Assembly (NCBI GenBank): GCA_041557595.1
Contig: JBFFGE010000108.1
Span: 1 to 15,717, forward strand
Direction: 5' to 3'
Source: JAOTYV01 sp041557595
GTDB taxonomy: Bacteria > Pseudomonadota > Alphaproteobacteria > UBA8366
Length of the DNA: 15,717 nt
Shown: positions 6,536 to 14,625 of the stretch, piece by piece
Layout of the letters: every line of letters begins with the position of its first letter
How positions within the stretch are numbered: the first letter of the stretch is position 1
The notes under the pieces: generated by a model
Database searches by the model: none
Seen by the model: the letters and a program-made list of their open reading frames with translations, nothing else
Told to the model about the DNA's origin: nothing
Made by a program: the position numbers and the translations under genes

Positions 6536-6673
6536 CCACCAATTAACGCCTCATTAGGCCATCGCGTTCCATCGATGGCCAGTGACATTTAGGATGATTG
6601 ACCTCAATTCTTAATGGACTCGGACGCGAGCGACATGGGGTAATCCCGGGGGCGCTACATCTAGTGCCGGCGC

Positions 6674-7189
6674 TCAGGGGCGGCGGACGCACTCCATATT
6701 TGTGGTGTATTTTCTTGAAGAATCCACCATGAATCGCCCCTCCATCGCCGAGCGGCCGATCAACAGCGGATAGCGCAATTTGGAGCGATCGGAAAGAGTT
6801 ACCGCTTCCTCCCGGAATATCCCGCCGAGACATAGCGCGAGCAGTACGACGGGCCTATTCAACTCTTTGAGATCGCTGCGCTTGATCCTGACGGTCCGGA
6901 CAATCGGTCTTTCGAGCACCGCCGACCTGCCGTTCCGGTCCGAAATCGAAAATCGCACCCATGGGCGGCGATTTCGCTCGAACCGGGTAATATTCCTGGC
7001 GCCGATAGAGGTGGTATGCGCGCCGGTATCCAACTTCGCTTTTAATTTGAGCATCTCGGGCAGAATCACGACGTGTTCGGCCCAGCCCAATGCCCGCGGA
7101 CCGGGATTCGCCCCGATCGCGGCATCGATCCCCACGCCGAAAGCACTGGCAATAAAGAAGGTGAGAAAATACAAGCTCCGTATCATCAC
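6674..7189 (-). CDS. Exported RimK-associated-type (retropepsin-like) protease, 171 aa
   Basis: Member of the family long labelled putative ATP-dependent zinc protease, often found with RimK-like ligases and now regarded as retropepsin-like aspartic peptidases. The key motif LKAKLDTGAHTTSI contains Asp54-Thr55-Gly56-Ala57, the aspartic-peptidase-type D-T-G. Further family blocks are WVRFSISDRNG, RPIVRTVRIK and, near the C-terminus, YPLLIGRSAMEGRFMVD. An N-terminal hydrophobic segment (residues 3-20) followed by AAIGA suggests a signal peptide cut near residue 27, so the domain would act outside the cytoplasm. The start is GTG at 7189 or the directly following ATG at 7186. No RimK-like ligase is visible here. 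The Sel1 gene diverges from it across about 96 bases. Confidence 0.85.
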   Translation of the reverse strand: MMIRSLYFLTFFIASAFGVGIDAAIGANPGPRALGWAEHVVILPEMLKLKAKLDTGAHTTSIGARNITRFERNRRPWVRFSISDRNGRSAVLERPIVRTVRIKRSDLKELNRPVVLLALCLGGIFREEAVTLSDRSKLRYPLLIGRSAMEGRFMVDSSRKYTTNMECVRRP

Positions 7190-7285
7190 TTCACGCCGCC
7201 GGTCACTGTTTTCTATGGTAAGAGATTTATACCAGACGACGCTGGCCCGCCCTGCGGAATTAAACAGATAGAGGTCTCGACCCTG

Positions 7286-7903
7286 ATGGAAACCCCCAGG
7301 TCAAATTGGCTGCTCGGCGCGGCCCGGACCCTCGGGTTGGTCGCATGCATGAACCTTACCGGAGCGTTGGCCGCCAATGCCGGCTTCGAGGACGGCCTCC
7401 ACGCCTTTGCGGTCAAGGATCATCGGACGGCCTTGCGTGTCTTTCAGGCGGAAGCAGACCGGGGTCATGCGGGCGCGCAATACTACCTCGGCCGCATGTA
7501 CCTGTTGGGTGAAGGCGTTTCGACGGATTACAAGCGGGCGGCGGCATATTTCAAATCCTCCGCTTCGGCGGGCAACAAGGATTCCCAATTTTATCTCGCC
7601 ACGCTGCATTATCTCGGCGAGGGCGTGGCGAAGGACAATGCCAAAGCGCTCCTGTGGTTCCAGCGGGCCGCCGCGCAGGACGACCCCGCCGCGCAAACAT
7701 CGCTCGGAATCATGCACGCGGCCGGCGAAGGCGTCCCCGCGAACACGGTGCAGGCCCTGATGTGGTTCAATCTGGCGGCGCGGTCGGGCTTGCCGTCAGC
7801 GATAAAATTCAAGGAATTGCTCGCCCGCTCCATGACGGAAGAACAGATCGCCGAGTCTGAGCGGCTGGCGCGCAACCGGCGCCCGCCGTCCGGCCGCCCG
7901 TAA
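7286..7903 (+). CDS. Exported Sel1-repeat (TPR-like) protein, 205 aa
   Basis: A helical-repeat adaptor protein. The ATG at 7286 follows a GAGGT site about 10 bases upstream and opens a signal peptide that ends in a GALAANA-type cleavage region near residue 30; longer frames reaching back to 7073 overlap the divergent protease gene and are not supported. Three Sel1 repeats are clear: AQYYLGRMYLLGEGVSTDYK, then SQFYLATLHYLGEGVAKDN, then AQTSLGIMHAAGEGVPANTV, each followed by the A-x-x-W/Y-F helix. A degenerate copy precedes them (FAVKDHRTALRVFQAEADRG). Such exported Sel1 proteins usually mediate protein contacts in the periplasm; the partner is unknown. The divergent protease is the only local hint of a partner. 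Confidence 0.9.
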   Translation: METPRSNWLLGAARTLGLVACMNLTGALAANAGFEDGLHAFAVKDHRTALRVFQAEADRGHAGAQYYLGRMYLLGEGVSTDYKRAAAYFKSSASAGNKDSQFYLATLHYLGEGVAKDNAKALLWFQRAAAQDDPAAQTSLGIMHAAGEGVPANTVQALMWFNLAARSGLPSAIKFKELLARSMTEEQIAESERLARNRRPPSGRP

Positions 7904-7952
7904 ATCGCACCCGGTATCGCGCCCCATTTGTCCGGCCGGGTCTGGCATCCGC

Positions 7953-7987
7953 AAAAAATTCGCCGCCCATCCGGGGATGAGCGGCGA
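7953..7987 (-). terminator. Intrinsic terminator of the histidine kinase gene
   Basis: On the minus strand a 7-bp stem (arms at 7981-7987 and 7960-7966), with an inner CATC/GATG pairing, is followed immediately by AATTTTTT (7953-7960). It lies about 85 bases past the kinase stop codon. The plus strand has no T-run after the hairpin, so it serves the kinase transcript and not the Sel1 gene. Confidence 0.75.
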
Positions 7988-8070
7988 TTGAGTTCATCTG
8001 AACTGGCACAGAATGTTCACCCCCCTTCCGGGGGACCATCAAGGATAGGCAGCCGCCGGTTAACGAAAGG

Positions 8071-10158
8071 TTAAGCGCTTTTGGCGGCGGCGCTTTCGGT
8101 GCGGGGCAGACGCAATGTCACGGTCGTGCCGGCCCCCAATTTACTATCGATGATCAATTCACCGCCGAGGCCTTCGGCCAAGGTATTGGATATCGCAAGC
8201 CCGAGCCCCAACCCGTCGTCCCGTGCGAGATAGGCGTTCTGATCGGCGCGTTCGAACGGCCGGAGGACACGGTCGATATCCCTTTCGGCAATGCCGGGCC
8301 CCGAATCCACCACGCTGATCGCAACAAATTGATCCGTGATCATCGACCGAACGCAGATTTTCTTGCCACGCGGGGTAAATTTTATGGCATTTCCCATGAG
8401 GTTGAGCAGGATCTGACGAAATGCCCGGACGTCGCTTTGAATGTCCGGCAACGCCTCGTCGATATCGATTTCCAGAGCTGCGTTTTCGTGGCCGGGCTGT
8501 TCGAGGATCAGCCGGCGGCAATCCTCGATTATCGCCATCGGCTGCACGAGTTGGGGGCTAAACGTGTACTTGCCCGATTCGATTCGGGAAATATCCAGAA
8601 TATCGTTGACCAGTTCCAGCAAGTGCCGGCCCGCGGTCGAAATCGATTCCACATATCCCGCATATCGCGGCTCGTTGATCGGGCCGAAAATCTGCAGGCT
8701 CATCATTTCGGACATGCCGATGATGGCGTTCAGCGGTGTCCGCAGTTCATGGCTCATATTGGCCAGGAAATTGGACTTCGCGCGGTTGGCCTCCTCGGCC
8801 CGTTTGATCGCGTCCTCGCGCTCCATCTGCGCGCGCTTTTGCTCCGTGACGTCCATCCGGATCGCGACGATGCCGCCATCCGAAGTCTTGCGTTCCGTGA
8901 TCAGCAGCCAATTGCCGTCCGTCCGATGGATTTCCCGCGGGCCCGCGGGATTGCGATGCTGGTCGACGCTTTCCCGAATCCATTCCTCCTCGCGACCGCG
9001 CGCCTCCGCCACCAAGCCGGAGTAGGCGATTTCCTGCATCATATGCTCGTACTTCATGCCGGGTTCGACCGGCGTCTTACACCACGGAAGCTTGTTGTAG
9101 CTGGCGCTATTGCAGAGAACGACCCGATCTTCTGCGTCGTACAGGACAAAGCTTTCCGACAAGGATTCGATTGCGTCCAGCAACCGCCGATGCGCCGCCC
9201 GCGCCTGCTCCTGAACGACGACTTCCTCGGTGATTTCCCGCGCCATGCCGCGATAGCCGACAAAGTTGCCGCGCGCGTCGTAGACCGGATGACCGCTGGC
9301 GCTGAAGTGCCGCCGGTTGCCGTCATTCCGTGTGAAGCTCTGATACCCCAATACCTGCCCGGCATCGTTTACCACGCTTTGTCCGCTCACCCGGTGATAG
9401 ACGTCGGAATGATCCTCCAGCTTGACGCTATACCGGAAATTCCTAAACGGCCGGCGCGCGTTGAGATCCGCCAGGTGCATGGCCCAACTGGAATCCTCAA
9501 CGGGATCCCCTTCGGCGAGTTCCCACCGCGTCTTTCCTCGCATCTTCTCCAGCGACACGCCGACTTTCTCGACGGGCGCGACGACCGTGGTCATCCGATG
9601 CTGCGCATCGGTCTCCCAAAACCAGTCGGAAGCGATCTCGGCGAGTTCCTTGAAACGCTCCTGTTCGATCCGCAAAGCCTCCTTGGCGCGGATCATTTCT
9701 GAGACATCCGTCTGCGTCACCGCGACGCGCCCATCGGGCAGGCGGCTTTCCTTGATGATGTAGGCGGTGCCATCGGCCAGGGTCCGGAGGATCGAACCTG
9801 TCGGGTTGCGATGTTGTTGCATCCGCTCGCGGATATGCTCTTCTTCGCGCCCGACGGCGCCCGGAATTTGCCCCCGCTCAACGCTGGCCCGGATCATGTC
9901 TTCGAACCGCATTCCCGGCTTGATCATATCTTCGAGATTCTTGTGCAATCGCAAATACTCTTGATTTGCGAACTGCAATCGATCCTCGGAATCGTAAAGG
10001 GCAAACCCCTCCTGTAATTGCTCCGCAAGAATACGGATCGCGTCCAGCTCCGAACGCTCGGCGCGCCGGAACCAAGACAATATGTTCAGTCGCGACACGC
10101 GGGAACGCGGGCGGGTAAGGCCGGTCAATAGTCGATCGGAGAAATTCGATTCCGCCAT
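8071..10158 (-). CDS. Soluble PAS sensor histidine kinase (three PAS regions, no receiver), 695 aa
   Basis: Two-component sensor kinase with no transmembrane segment, so a cytoplasmic sensor. Residues about 40-155 and 325-440 are two related PAS_7-like domains: both carry (F/V)(A/V)LYD-x-EDR, a PGM(R/K)(F/Y)E-(D/H)M segment and a DQHRNP/QQHRNP block ending in DV(S/T)E. Between them lies a third PAS/PAC region (165-312) starting LAEIASDWFWETDA. A coiled linker (440-465) leads to HisKA with phospho-acceptor His470 in SHELRTPLNAIIG. HATPase motifs follow: LLNLMGNAIKFTP (Asn590), VDSGPGI (618-623) and GLGLGLAIS (649-657). No receiver or output domain and no response regulator gene are nearby, so it is an orphan. 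ATG 10158 is preferred; a TTG five codons upstream (10173) is possible. The ligand is unknown. Confidence 0.93.
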   Translation of the reverse strand: MAESNFSDRLLTGLTRPRSRVSRLNILSWFRRAERSELDAIRILAEQLQEGFALYDSEDRLQFANQEYLRLHKNLEDMIKPGMRFEDMIRASVERGQIPGAVGREEEHIRERMQQHRNPTGSILRTLADGTAYIIKESRLPDGRVAVTQTDVSEMIRAKEALRIEQERFKELAEIASDWFWETDAQHRMTTVVAPVEKVGVSLEKMRGKTRWELAEGDPVEDSSWAMHLADLNARRPFRNFRYSVKLEDHSDVYHRVSGQSVVNDAGQVLGYQSFTRNDGNRRHFSASGHPVYDARGNFVGYRGMAREITEEVVVQEQARAAHRRLLDAIESLSESFVLYDAEDRVVLCNSASYNKLPWCKTPVEPGMKYEHMMQEIAYSGLVAEARGREEEWIRESVDQHRNPAGPREIHRTDGNWLLITERKTSDGGIVAIRMDVTEQKRAQMEREDAIKRAEEANRAKSNFLANMSHELRTPLNAIIGMSEMMSLQIFGPINEPRYAGYVESISTAGRHLLELVNDILDISRIESGKYTFSPQLVQPMAIIEDCRRLILEQPGHENAALEIDIDEALPDIQSDVRAFRQILLNLMGNAIKFTPRGKKICVRSMITDQFVAISVVDSGPGIAERDIDRVLRPFERADQNAYLARDDGLGLGLAISNTLAEGLGGELIIDSKLGAGTTVTLRLPRTESAAAKSA

Positions 10159-10271
10159 GCCCTGACTGCGCAATTTTGCGAGGAAGGCACAAATAATGCG
10201 AATTTATTCTTTATTTTCCGTTAATTACAAACGCACCGAACCATCATGCGTTGTATTTACTCCCGAAAAAT

Positions 10272-10745
10272 CTATTTTTTGGGTTTCCAGTTGCGCTTTG
10301 CAACCAGCAACCGAATTTCTCCCTCCATGCACAGTGCATCGTTCTGATTGTGCACCGTCGAACGCAAGACCATTACGCCGGTCGTGTTTTGCGCGATCAA
10401 TTCGGCGATTTCCAGTTCCGGATAAAGCGTATCGCCGGCAAATACCGGGTTCATGAACCGTGACGATTGCTCGAGCATGCCAAGGACGACCACTTCGCTA
10501 TCGCCGCGGGACATGTCGCTCGCGCCCGGCGCTGTCTGGACCAGCACCTGGAATCCATGCGCCCACATATTGGGAAATCCCATGGCTTTACAGTGCTCGA
10601 CGTCATAGTGAGACGGACGATTGTCGCCGCTGACAAGCTGAAATGCGTAGAACAGCGCCTCGGTATGGGTTCGCGACGGAATGTTGTAACGCTCGCCGAC
10701 GTTCAGGTCCTCGAAGAACCGCCGCTTCTTTCCCGTAGGCCGCAT
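10272..10745 (-). CDS. MaoC-type hot-dog dehydratase/hydratase, 157 aa
   Basis: Probable (R)-specific enoyl-CoA hydratase/dehydratase of the MaoC family. FFEDLNVGERY begins the hot-dog domain. The hydratase motif SGDNRPSHYD supplies the catalytic Asp and His, followed by GFPNMWAHGFQVL and a C-terminal MVLRSTVHNQNDALCMEGEI strand pair. The start at 10745 has GGGAG four bases upstream, lies 16 bases after the stop of the cycloisomerase-like gene, and gives the usual single-domain length. A start at 10799 would overlap that gene and add a CPHC segment that is probably only its read-through in another frame. It is the third gene of the minus-strand operon. In context it would hydrate the enoyl-CoA product of the acyl-CoA dehydrogenases encoded nearby. 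Confidence 0.9.
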   Translation of the reverse strand: MRPTGKKRRFFEDLNVGERYNIPSRTHTEALFYAFQLVSGDNRPSHYDVEHCKAMGFPNMWAHGFQVLVQTAPGASDMSRGDSEVVVLGMLEQSSRFMNPVFAGDTLYPELEIAELIAQNTTGVMVLRSTVHNQNDALCMEGEIRLLVAKRNWKPKK

Positions 10746-10761
10746 CGCGCTCCCTTTCCCC

Positions 10762-11928
10762 TCAGCGGTCGAGCCGCAGTGAGGACAAGCGGTCTTCATC
10801 CAGCTCGAACCCCAGCCCCGGACCTTCGGGTATATGAATTTCGCCGTTCTCCGGTCGAATCGGATCCTGCACCACGTCCGCGGCCAGCGCCCCGCTGACG
10901 CCGACGGCGAACACGCCCTCCATCAACGGCTCGGGCCAGGCGGCCGCCATATGGGCCACCGATGCGGTCGCAACGCTCACGCTCGGATGGTTGCCCGGAT
11001 AGATGCGCATGCCCGCCGCGCCGGCCAGATGCCAGAGCTTGCGGATGTAATAGATGCCGCCGTTCTTCGCCACTTTGGTTTGGACCACGCTGGCCGCCCG
11101 CCGACGGATCACGTCCAGCAAGGAATGGTCGGTCGAGACGGACTCGTCGGCCATGATCGGTATCGCGACCGCGCGGCTCAACGCCGCCAGCCCGTCCACG
11201 TCCCATATCGCGACGGGCTGTTCGGCCGCGTCGATATCGTAAGGCTCCATCTTCTTGAGAAGCTGTAACGCCGCATCGAACGACATCGAAGCATTCGCAT
11301 CGACGCGCAAGACAATGTCGTCGCCGAAATGTTTTCGCAGACCTACGACCCCGCGCAAATCCGCCACCGGATCGTTGCCGATCTTCAATCCGAAATGCCG
11401 GAAGCCGCGCTCATAAAACGCCTCCGCTTCGGAAACCACTTCTTCGACGGCCGGCTTCATCGACAGCACTGCCCCGACGCGGATGCGGTCGCGGCACTTG
11501 CCGCCGAGAAGGTCGTGCACCGGCACGCCGAGCAGCTTGCCGGCCAAATCGTAGAGCGCGTCGCCGATCGCCGCCTGGGCATACAGGCTATTGTAGAGCG
11601 TGGTGTTCAGGTCGTTCATGATTGCGGCGATGTCGAACGGCGAGCGCCCGATCAACAACGGCTCGAAATAGCGTTCCACAGCGGTCACCAGGTTCGGCAG
11701 GATCTCGGCGCTTCCCTGCCGGCGCCAGGCCTGGGTCTCGCCGACGCCGGCGACGCCCTGATCGCAATGCACCCGCACCAGCAGGGTCTCGATCGTCGCG
11801 CGCGGCGCCCCCTGCGAAATCTTGAACGGCGCGGTGAAGGGAATTTCCAGCGGGATCGTTTCGACCGACGTGATCTTCGCCGTCCGGTGCAATGCGGCGG
11901 CGCTCTTGCTTGTCAGGATGTCGTCCAT
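10762..11928 (-). CDS. Enolase-superfamily muconate-cycloisomerase/epimerase-like protein, 388 aa
   Basis: Mandelate racemase/muconate lactonizing enzyme family, MLE subgroup. The N-terminal capping domain (about 18-140) includes FTAPFKISQG, typical of the 20s loop. The barrel carries the three metal ligands Asp210 (RVDANAS), Glu236 (AEQPV) and Asp261 (MADESV), and the second catalytic Lys in QTKVAKNGG (Lys285/Lys288). The usual K-x-K on the second barrel strand reads G-L-K (180-182): the inner Lys182 is kept and the first Lys is Gly. Reactions in the subgroup include cycloisomerisation, o-succinylbenzoate synthesis, N-succinylamino-acid racemisation and dipeptide epimerisation; the exact one cannot be told here. 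The ATG has GAGGAG about nine bases upstream and lies 16 bases after the CoA-transferase stop, so the two are cotranscribed. Confidence 0.92.
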   Translation of the reverse strand: MDDILTSKSAAALHRTAKITSVETIPLEIPFTAPFKISQGAPRATIETLLVRVHCDQGVAGVGETQAWRRQGSAEILPNLVTAVERYFEPLLIGRSPFDIAAIMNDLNTTLYNSLYAQAAIGDALYDLAGKLLGVPVHDLLGGKCRDRIRVGAVLSMKPAVEEVVSEAEAFYERGFRHFGLKIGNDPVADLRGVVGLRKHFGDDIVLRVDANASMSFDAALQLLKKMEPYDIDAAEQPVAIWDVDGLAALSRAVAIPIMADESVSTDHSLLDVIRRRAASVVQTKVAKNGGIYYIRKLWHLAGAAGMRIYPGNHPSVSVATASVAHMAAAWPEPLMEGVFAVGVSGALAADVVQDPIRPENGEIHIPEGPGLGFELDEDRLSSLRLDR

Positions 11929-11944
11929 CGCGCTTGGCTCCTCG

Positions 11945-13120
11945 CTAACCGTGTACGATCTTACCGGCTATCAGCCCGTCGATCTCGCCCGCAGTGTAGC
12001 CATGCGCCGAGAGGATGTCGCGGGTGTGCTCGCCGATACCCGGCGCGACGCTGTGCGGACTGTCCGCGCCGTGTTGCCCCAGGCCGGGCGGATTGGGCAT
12101 GGGAATGCGGCCGATACCCGGATGGTCGAGCCAGCTTATCAAGCCGGTCGCCTCGACCTGGGGATGCTGCAAGAAGGCGAAATAATCGTTGACCCTCTCA
12201 TGCATGATGCGCGCCTCGGCAAGGCCGGCGCACAGCGCAGCGCTATCCAATTTCGCGCAGGCCTCGTTTAGAATCGGCACGAGGGTCAGCTCGTTTTCGA
12301 GCCGCGCCGCATTGGTCGCGAATCGCGGATCCGTCGCCAGGGCGGGTTGCCCGATAAGGTCGCAGAACGGCGCGAATTCCTCTTCCTTGTAAACCAGGAT
12401 ATTGACCCAGCCATCCGCCGTCGGAAAAGTGCCGGACGGAATCCGGCCCGGCACGATCTTGCCGCCGTCGAGATAGTTGGAAATCATCCGAACCACCTGG
12501 AAACAAGCGGCTCCCTGCATCAAATTCGCGTCGATACGCTTTCCCCTGGGTTCATCCCGCCGGGCGTAGAGAGCGGCCGACAGCGCCTGAAACGCATAGA
12601 GGCCGGTCGCCATGTCGCACACGATGACGCCGATACGGTGCGGAATTCCGTCCACCCCCTGATTGACCGACATCAGCCCGGAAAAGGCCTGTAACACGGG
12701 GTCCATCGCCGGGCGCTCGCGCATCGGGCCGGTCTGTCCGAAGCCGGAGATGGAGACGTACAGAATACGTGGATTGGCGGCCGCCACGTCGTCGTATCCG
12801 ACCCCGAGCCGGTCGACGATGCCCGGGCGAAACCCCTCGATGAAGACATCCGCATCCTCGATCATCCGATAGACGATGGCCCGTCCTTCCTCGGATTTCA
12901 GATCGAGCGCAATACTGCGCTTACCCAGGTTGGTCGGTACCGAATAGGCCGAATGACCATCGTAATTCTTGGAAATATGCCGGCCCCAATCGCCCTCGAG
13001 CGGCTCGACCTTGATCACCTCGGCGCCGTGCTGCGCCATCATCAGCCCCGTATAAGGACCCGCCACACCCTGGCTTAGGTCGACAACCTTCAATCCCTCG
13101 AACGGTGCGTCATATCCCAT
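11945..13120 (-). CDS. CaiB/BaiF (family III) CoA-transferase, 391 aa
   Basis: Moves CoA between acids, giving the acyl-CoA substrate for the neighbouring dehydrogenases. The N-terminus FEGLKVVDLSQGVAGPYTGLMMAQHGAEVIKVEP is diagnostic of family III. GFRPGIVDRLGVGYDDV and ILYVSISGFGQTGP follow, then the catalytic aspartate (about Asp140) in PAMDPVLQAFSGLM. The C-terminus has the usual HPQVEATGL block and ends AHGYTAGEIDGL. Length fits a single-subunit family member. I chose ATG 13120, which has GAGGG about 11 bases upstream; a GTG at 13138 would add six residues without support. It is the first gene of the operon with the cycloisomerase-like and MaoC genes, and diverges from the acyl-CoA dehydrogenase genes. 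Which acid and CoA donor it uses is not visible. Confidence 0.94.
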   Translation of the reverse strand: MGYDAPFEGLKVVDLSQGVAGPYTGLMMAQHGAEVIKVEPLEGDWGRHISKNYDGHSAYSVPTNLGKRSIALDLKSEEGRAIVYRMIEDADVFIEGFRPGIVDRLGVGYDDVAAANPRILYVSISGFGQTGPMRERPAMDPVLQAFSGLMSVNQGVDGIPHRIGVIVCDMATGLYAFQALSAALYARRDEPRGKRIDANLMQGAACFQVVRMISNYLDGGKIVPGRIPSGTFPTADGWVNILVYKEEEFAPFCDLIGQPALATDPRFATNAARLENELTLVPILNEACAKLDSAALCAGLAEARIMHERVNDYFAFLQHPQVEATGLISWLDHPGIGRIPMPNPPGLGQHGADSPHSVAPGIGEHTRDILSAHGYTAGEIDGLIAGKIVHG

Positions 13121-13149
13121 GCCGGCTGCGTCCCTCACCTAGCGGTCGT

Positions 13150-13184
13150 TTGTCCAACGCGACCGATCGGGCAATAATGATCGG
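13150..13184 (+). promoter_or_regulatory. Predicted promoter of the acyl-CoA dehydrogenase gene with overlapping operator-like inverted repeat
   Basis: TTGTCC (13150-13155, four of six -35 positions) is separated by exactly 17 bases from AATAAT (13173-13178, five of six -10 positions), giving a start near 13185. The inverted repeat CCGATC (13163-13168) / GATCGG (13179-13184) brackets the -10 hexamer, so a bound dimer would block polymerase. It lies between two divergent units of one apparent catabolic module, a common place for a local repressor. No regulator gene lies in the window. Confidence 0.5.
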
Positions 13185-13247
13185 ACACGTCGCCGCCATT
13201 ACACGGTTTCGCCGGCGTCTCGGCAACTCCCAGCGGGGTATATCAGG

Positions 13248-14444
13248 ATGGATTTACAGTTTTCCGAACAAGACCGCGCATTTCGGCAGGAAGTTCACGA
13301 CTTCATGGCCCAGCATTTGCCCGACGACCTGAGGGAAAAGGTTCGGAACGGGCTGAACCTGAAACGGGAGGATTATGTCCGCTGGATGCAGATGCTGGCG
13401 AAAAAGGGCTGGCTCGTCCCGGAATGGCCGGTGGAATACGGCGGTTCGGAGCTAACGCCGGTTCAGCGATACATCCTCAGCGAGGAACTGGCCCGCGGCG
13501 ACGCCCCCCTCGTCATCAACCAAGGCATCCGCATGGTCGGGCCGGTGATCTATAAATTCGGCACCGACGCGCAAAAGGAAAAATACCTGCCCCGCATCAT
13601 CGCCAGCGACGACATCTGGTGTCAGGGCTATTCCGAGCCGGGATCGGGGTCCGATCTTGCCTCCTTGCAGACGCGCGCAGTACGCGACGGCGATCACTAC
13701 ATCGTCAACGGGACCAAGATGTGGACCTCGCATGCGCATTTCTCCGACCGCATGTTCTGCCTGTGCCGGACCGATCCCGACGTCAAATTTCAGGAGGGCA
13801 TCTCCTTCTTGCTGATCGACATGGACCAGCCGGGCATCGAGGTCCATCCCGTGCCGCTGATGGAAGGCACGCACCACGTCAACATGGTCTATCTGACCGA
13901 CGTCAAGGTTCCGGCCGAGGATCTGGTCGGCGAAGAAAACAAGGGATGGACCTACGCCAAATTCCTGCTCAGCCATGAGCGGATCGGCATCGCGAAGATC
14001 GGCATCGCCAAGGCACAACTGGGCAAATTGAAACAGATCGCCGCCAACGAGCCCGAGGGAGGCGCGGCATTGATCGAAGACCAGGATTTCCGCCAGCAGA
14101 TCGCCCGCGTCGAAATCGACCTGGAAGCGCTGCACCACACCGAGCTACGCTGCATCATGGCGCAGGCGCGCGGCGAAGCGCCCGGCCCGGAGGCCAGCGT
14201 GCTCAAAATTCGCGGCACCGAAATCCAGCAGCAACTGTCCGAATTGCTGATGCAGGCGGTCGGCTACTACGCCAACCCCTTCATTCAGGAAGCCCGCGAA
14301 TACGGCTGGAACGAGGAGCCCGTCGGCGCGGAATACAGCGCCACGCTGGGCGCGAATTATTTCGTCACGCGAAAGGCCTCGATCGTCGGCGGTACCAATG
14401 AAATCCAGCGCAACATCATCGCCAAGGCCGTACTCGGGCTTTGA
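13248..14444 (+). CDS. Acyl-CoA dehydrogenase, pimeloyl-CoA dehydrogenase large-subunit type, 398 aa
   Basis: FAD enzyme introducing an alpha,beta double bond in an acyl-CoA. The N-terminal helical domain has KKGWLVPEWPVEYGGSELTPVQRYI. The middle beta domain has the flavin/substrate motif WCQGYSEPGSGSDLASLQTRAV (124-145) and NGTKMWTS. The C-terminal domain ends ASIVGGTNEIQRNIIAKAVLGL. In medium-chain enzymes the catalytic Glu precedes the Gly-Thr of this last block; here it is Gly381. Instead Glu244 in LLSHERIGIA matches the alternative catalytic Glu of isovaleryl-CoA dehydrogenase-type enzymes, by my hand alignment. The sequence most resembles large subunits of pimeloyl-CoA dehydrogenase pairs, acting on dicarboxylyl- or ring-derived CoA esters, but substrate transfer by similarity is weak. 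It is the first gene of the unit diverging from the CoA-transferase operon. Confidence 0.93.
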   Translation: MDLQFSEQDRAFRQEVHDFMAQHLPDDLREKVRNGLNLKREDYVRWMQMLAKKGWLVPEWPVEYGGSELTPVQRYILSEELARGDAPLVINQGIRMVGPVIYKFGTDAQKEKYLPRIIASDDIWCQGYSEPGSGSDLASLQTRAVRDGDHYIVNGTKMWTSHAHFSDRMFCLCRTDPDVKFQEGISFLLIDMDQPGIEVHPVPLMEGTHHVNMVYLTDVKVPAEDLVGEENKGWTYAKFLLSHERIGIAKIGIAKAQLGKLKQIAANEPEGGAALIEDQDFRQQIARVEIDLEALHHTELRCIMAQARGEAPGPEASVLKIRGTEIQQQLSELLMQAVGYYANPFIQEAREYGWNEEPVGAEYSATLGANYFVTRKASIVGGTNEIQRNIIAKAVLGL

Positions 14445-14625
14445 ATTCAGGCCCGCACGCGACGCCGTAGCGGTCGATCCTGCCGGGCGGAGACAAAATA
14501 CTGGCGCGCCGGACGGCCACGGGTATCATCGGATAACGCTACCGTCGATTGACTTGGCGCCGGCCGTTCAGGCGCGCGAATTCGACGGCATCATGACACG
14601 ACACGCAGCCTGGGGGCGCATCGCG

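Noticed and set aside
8329..9702. A 457-residue plus-strand frame opposite the histidine kinase
   Set aside because: It has no family motifs, while the minus strand encodes a complete PAS-HisKA-HATPase protein.
10746..10799. CPHC zinc-ribbon-like extension at the N-terminus of the MaoC protein
   Set aside because: It overlaps the end of the cycloisomerase-like gene, and the internal ATG at 10745 has a strong ribosome site, so the Cys pair is an out-of-frame coincidence.
13452..14138. Minus-strand frame of 228 residues inside the first acyl-CoA dehydrogenase, with a similar one at 15043-15633 inside the second
   Set aside because: The two antisense frames resemble each other only because the sense genes are paralogues. 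No independent motif or ribosome site supports them.
14445..14625. Possible small gene or separate promoter between the two acyl-CoA dehydrogenases
   Set aside because: No convincing frame with a ribosome site, no paired promoter hexamers and no terminator could be recognised. Only a GC-rich spacer is seen.
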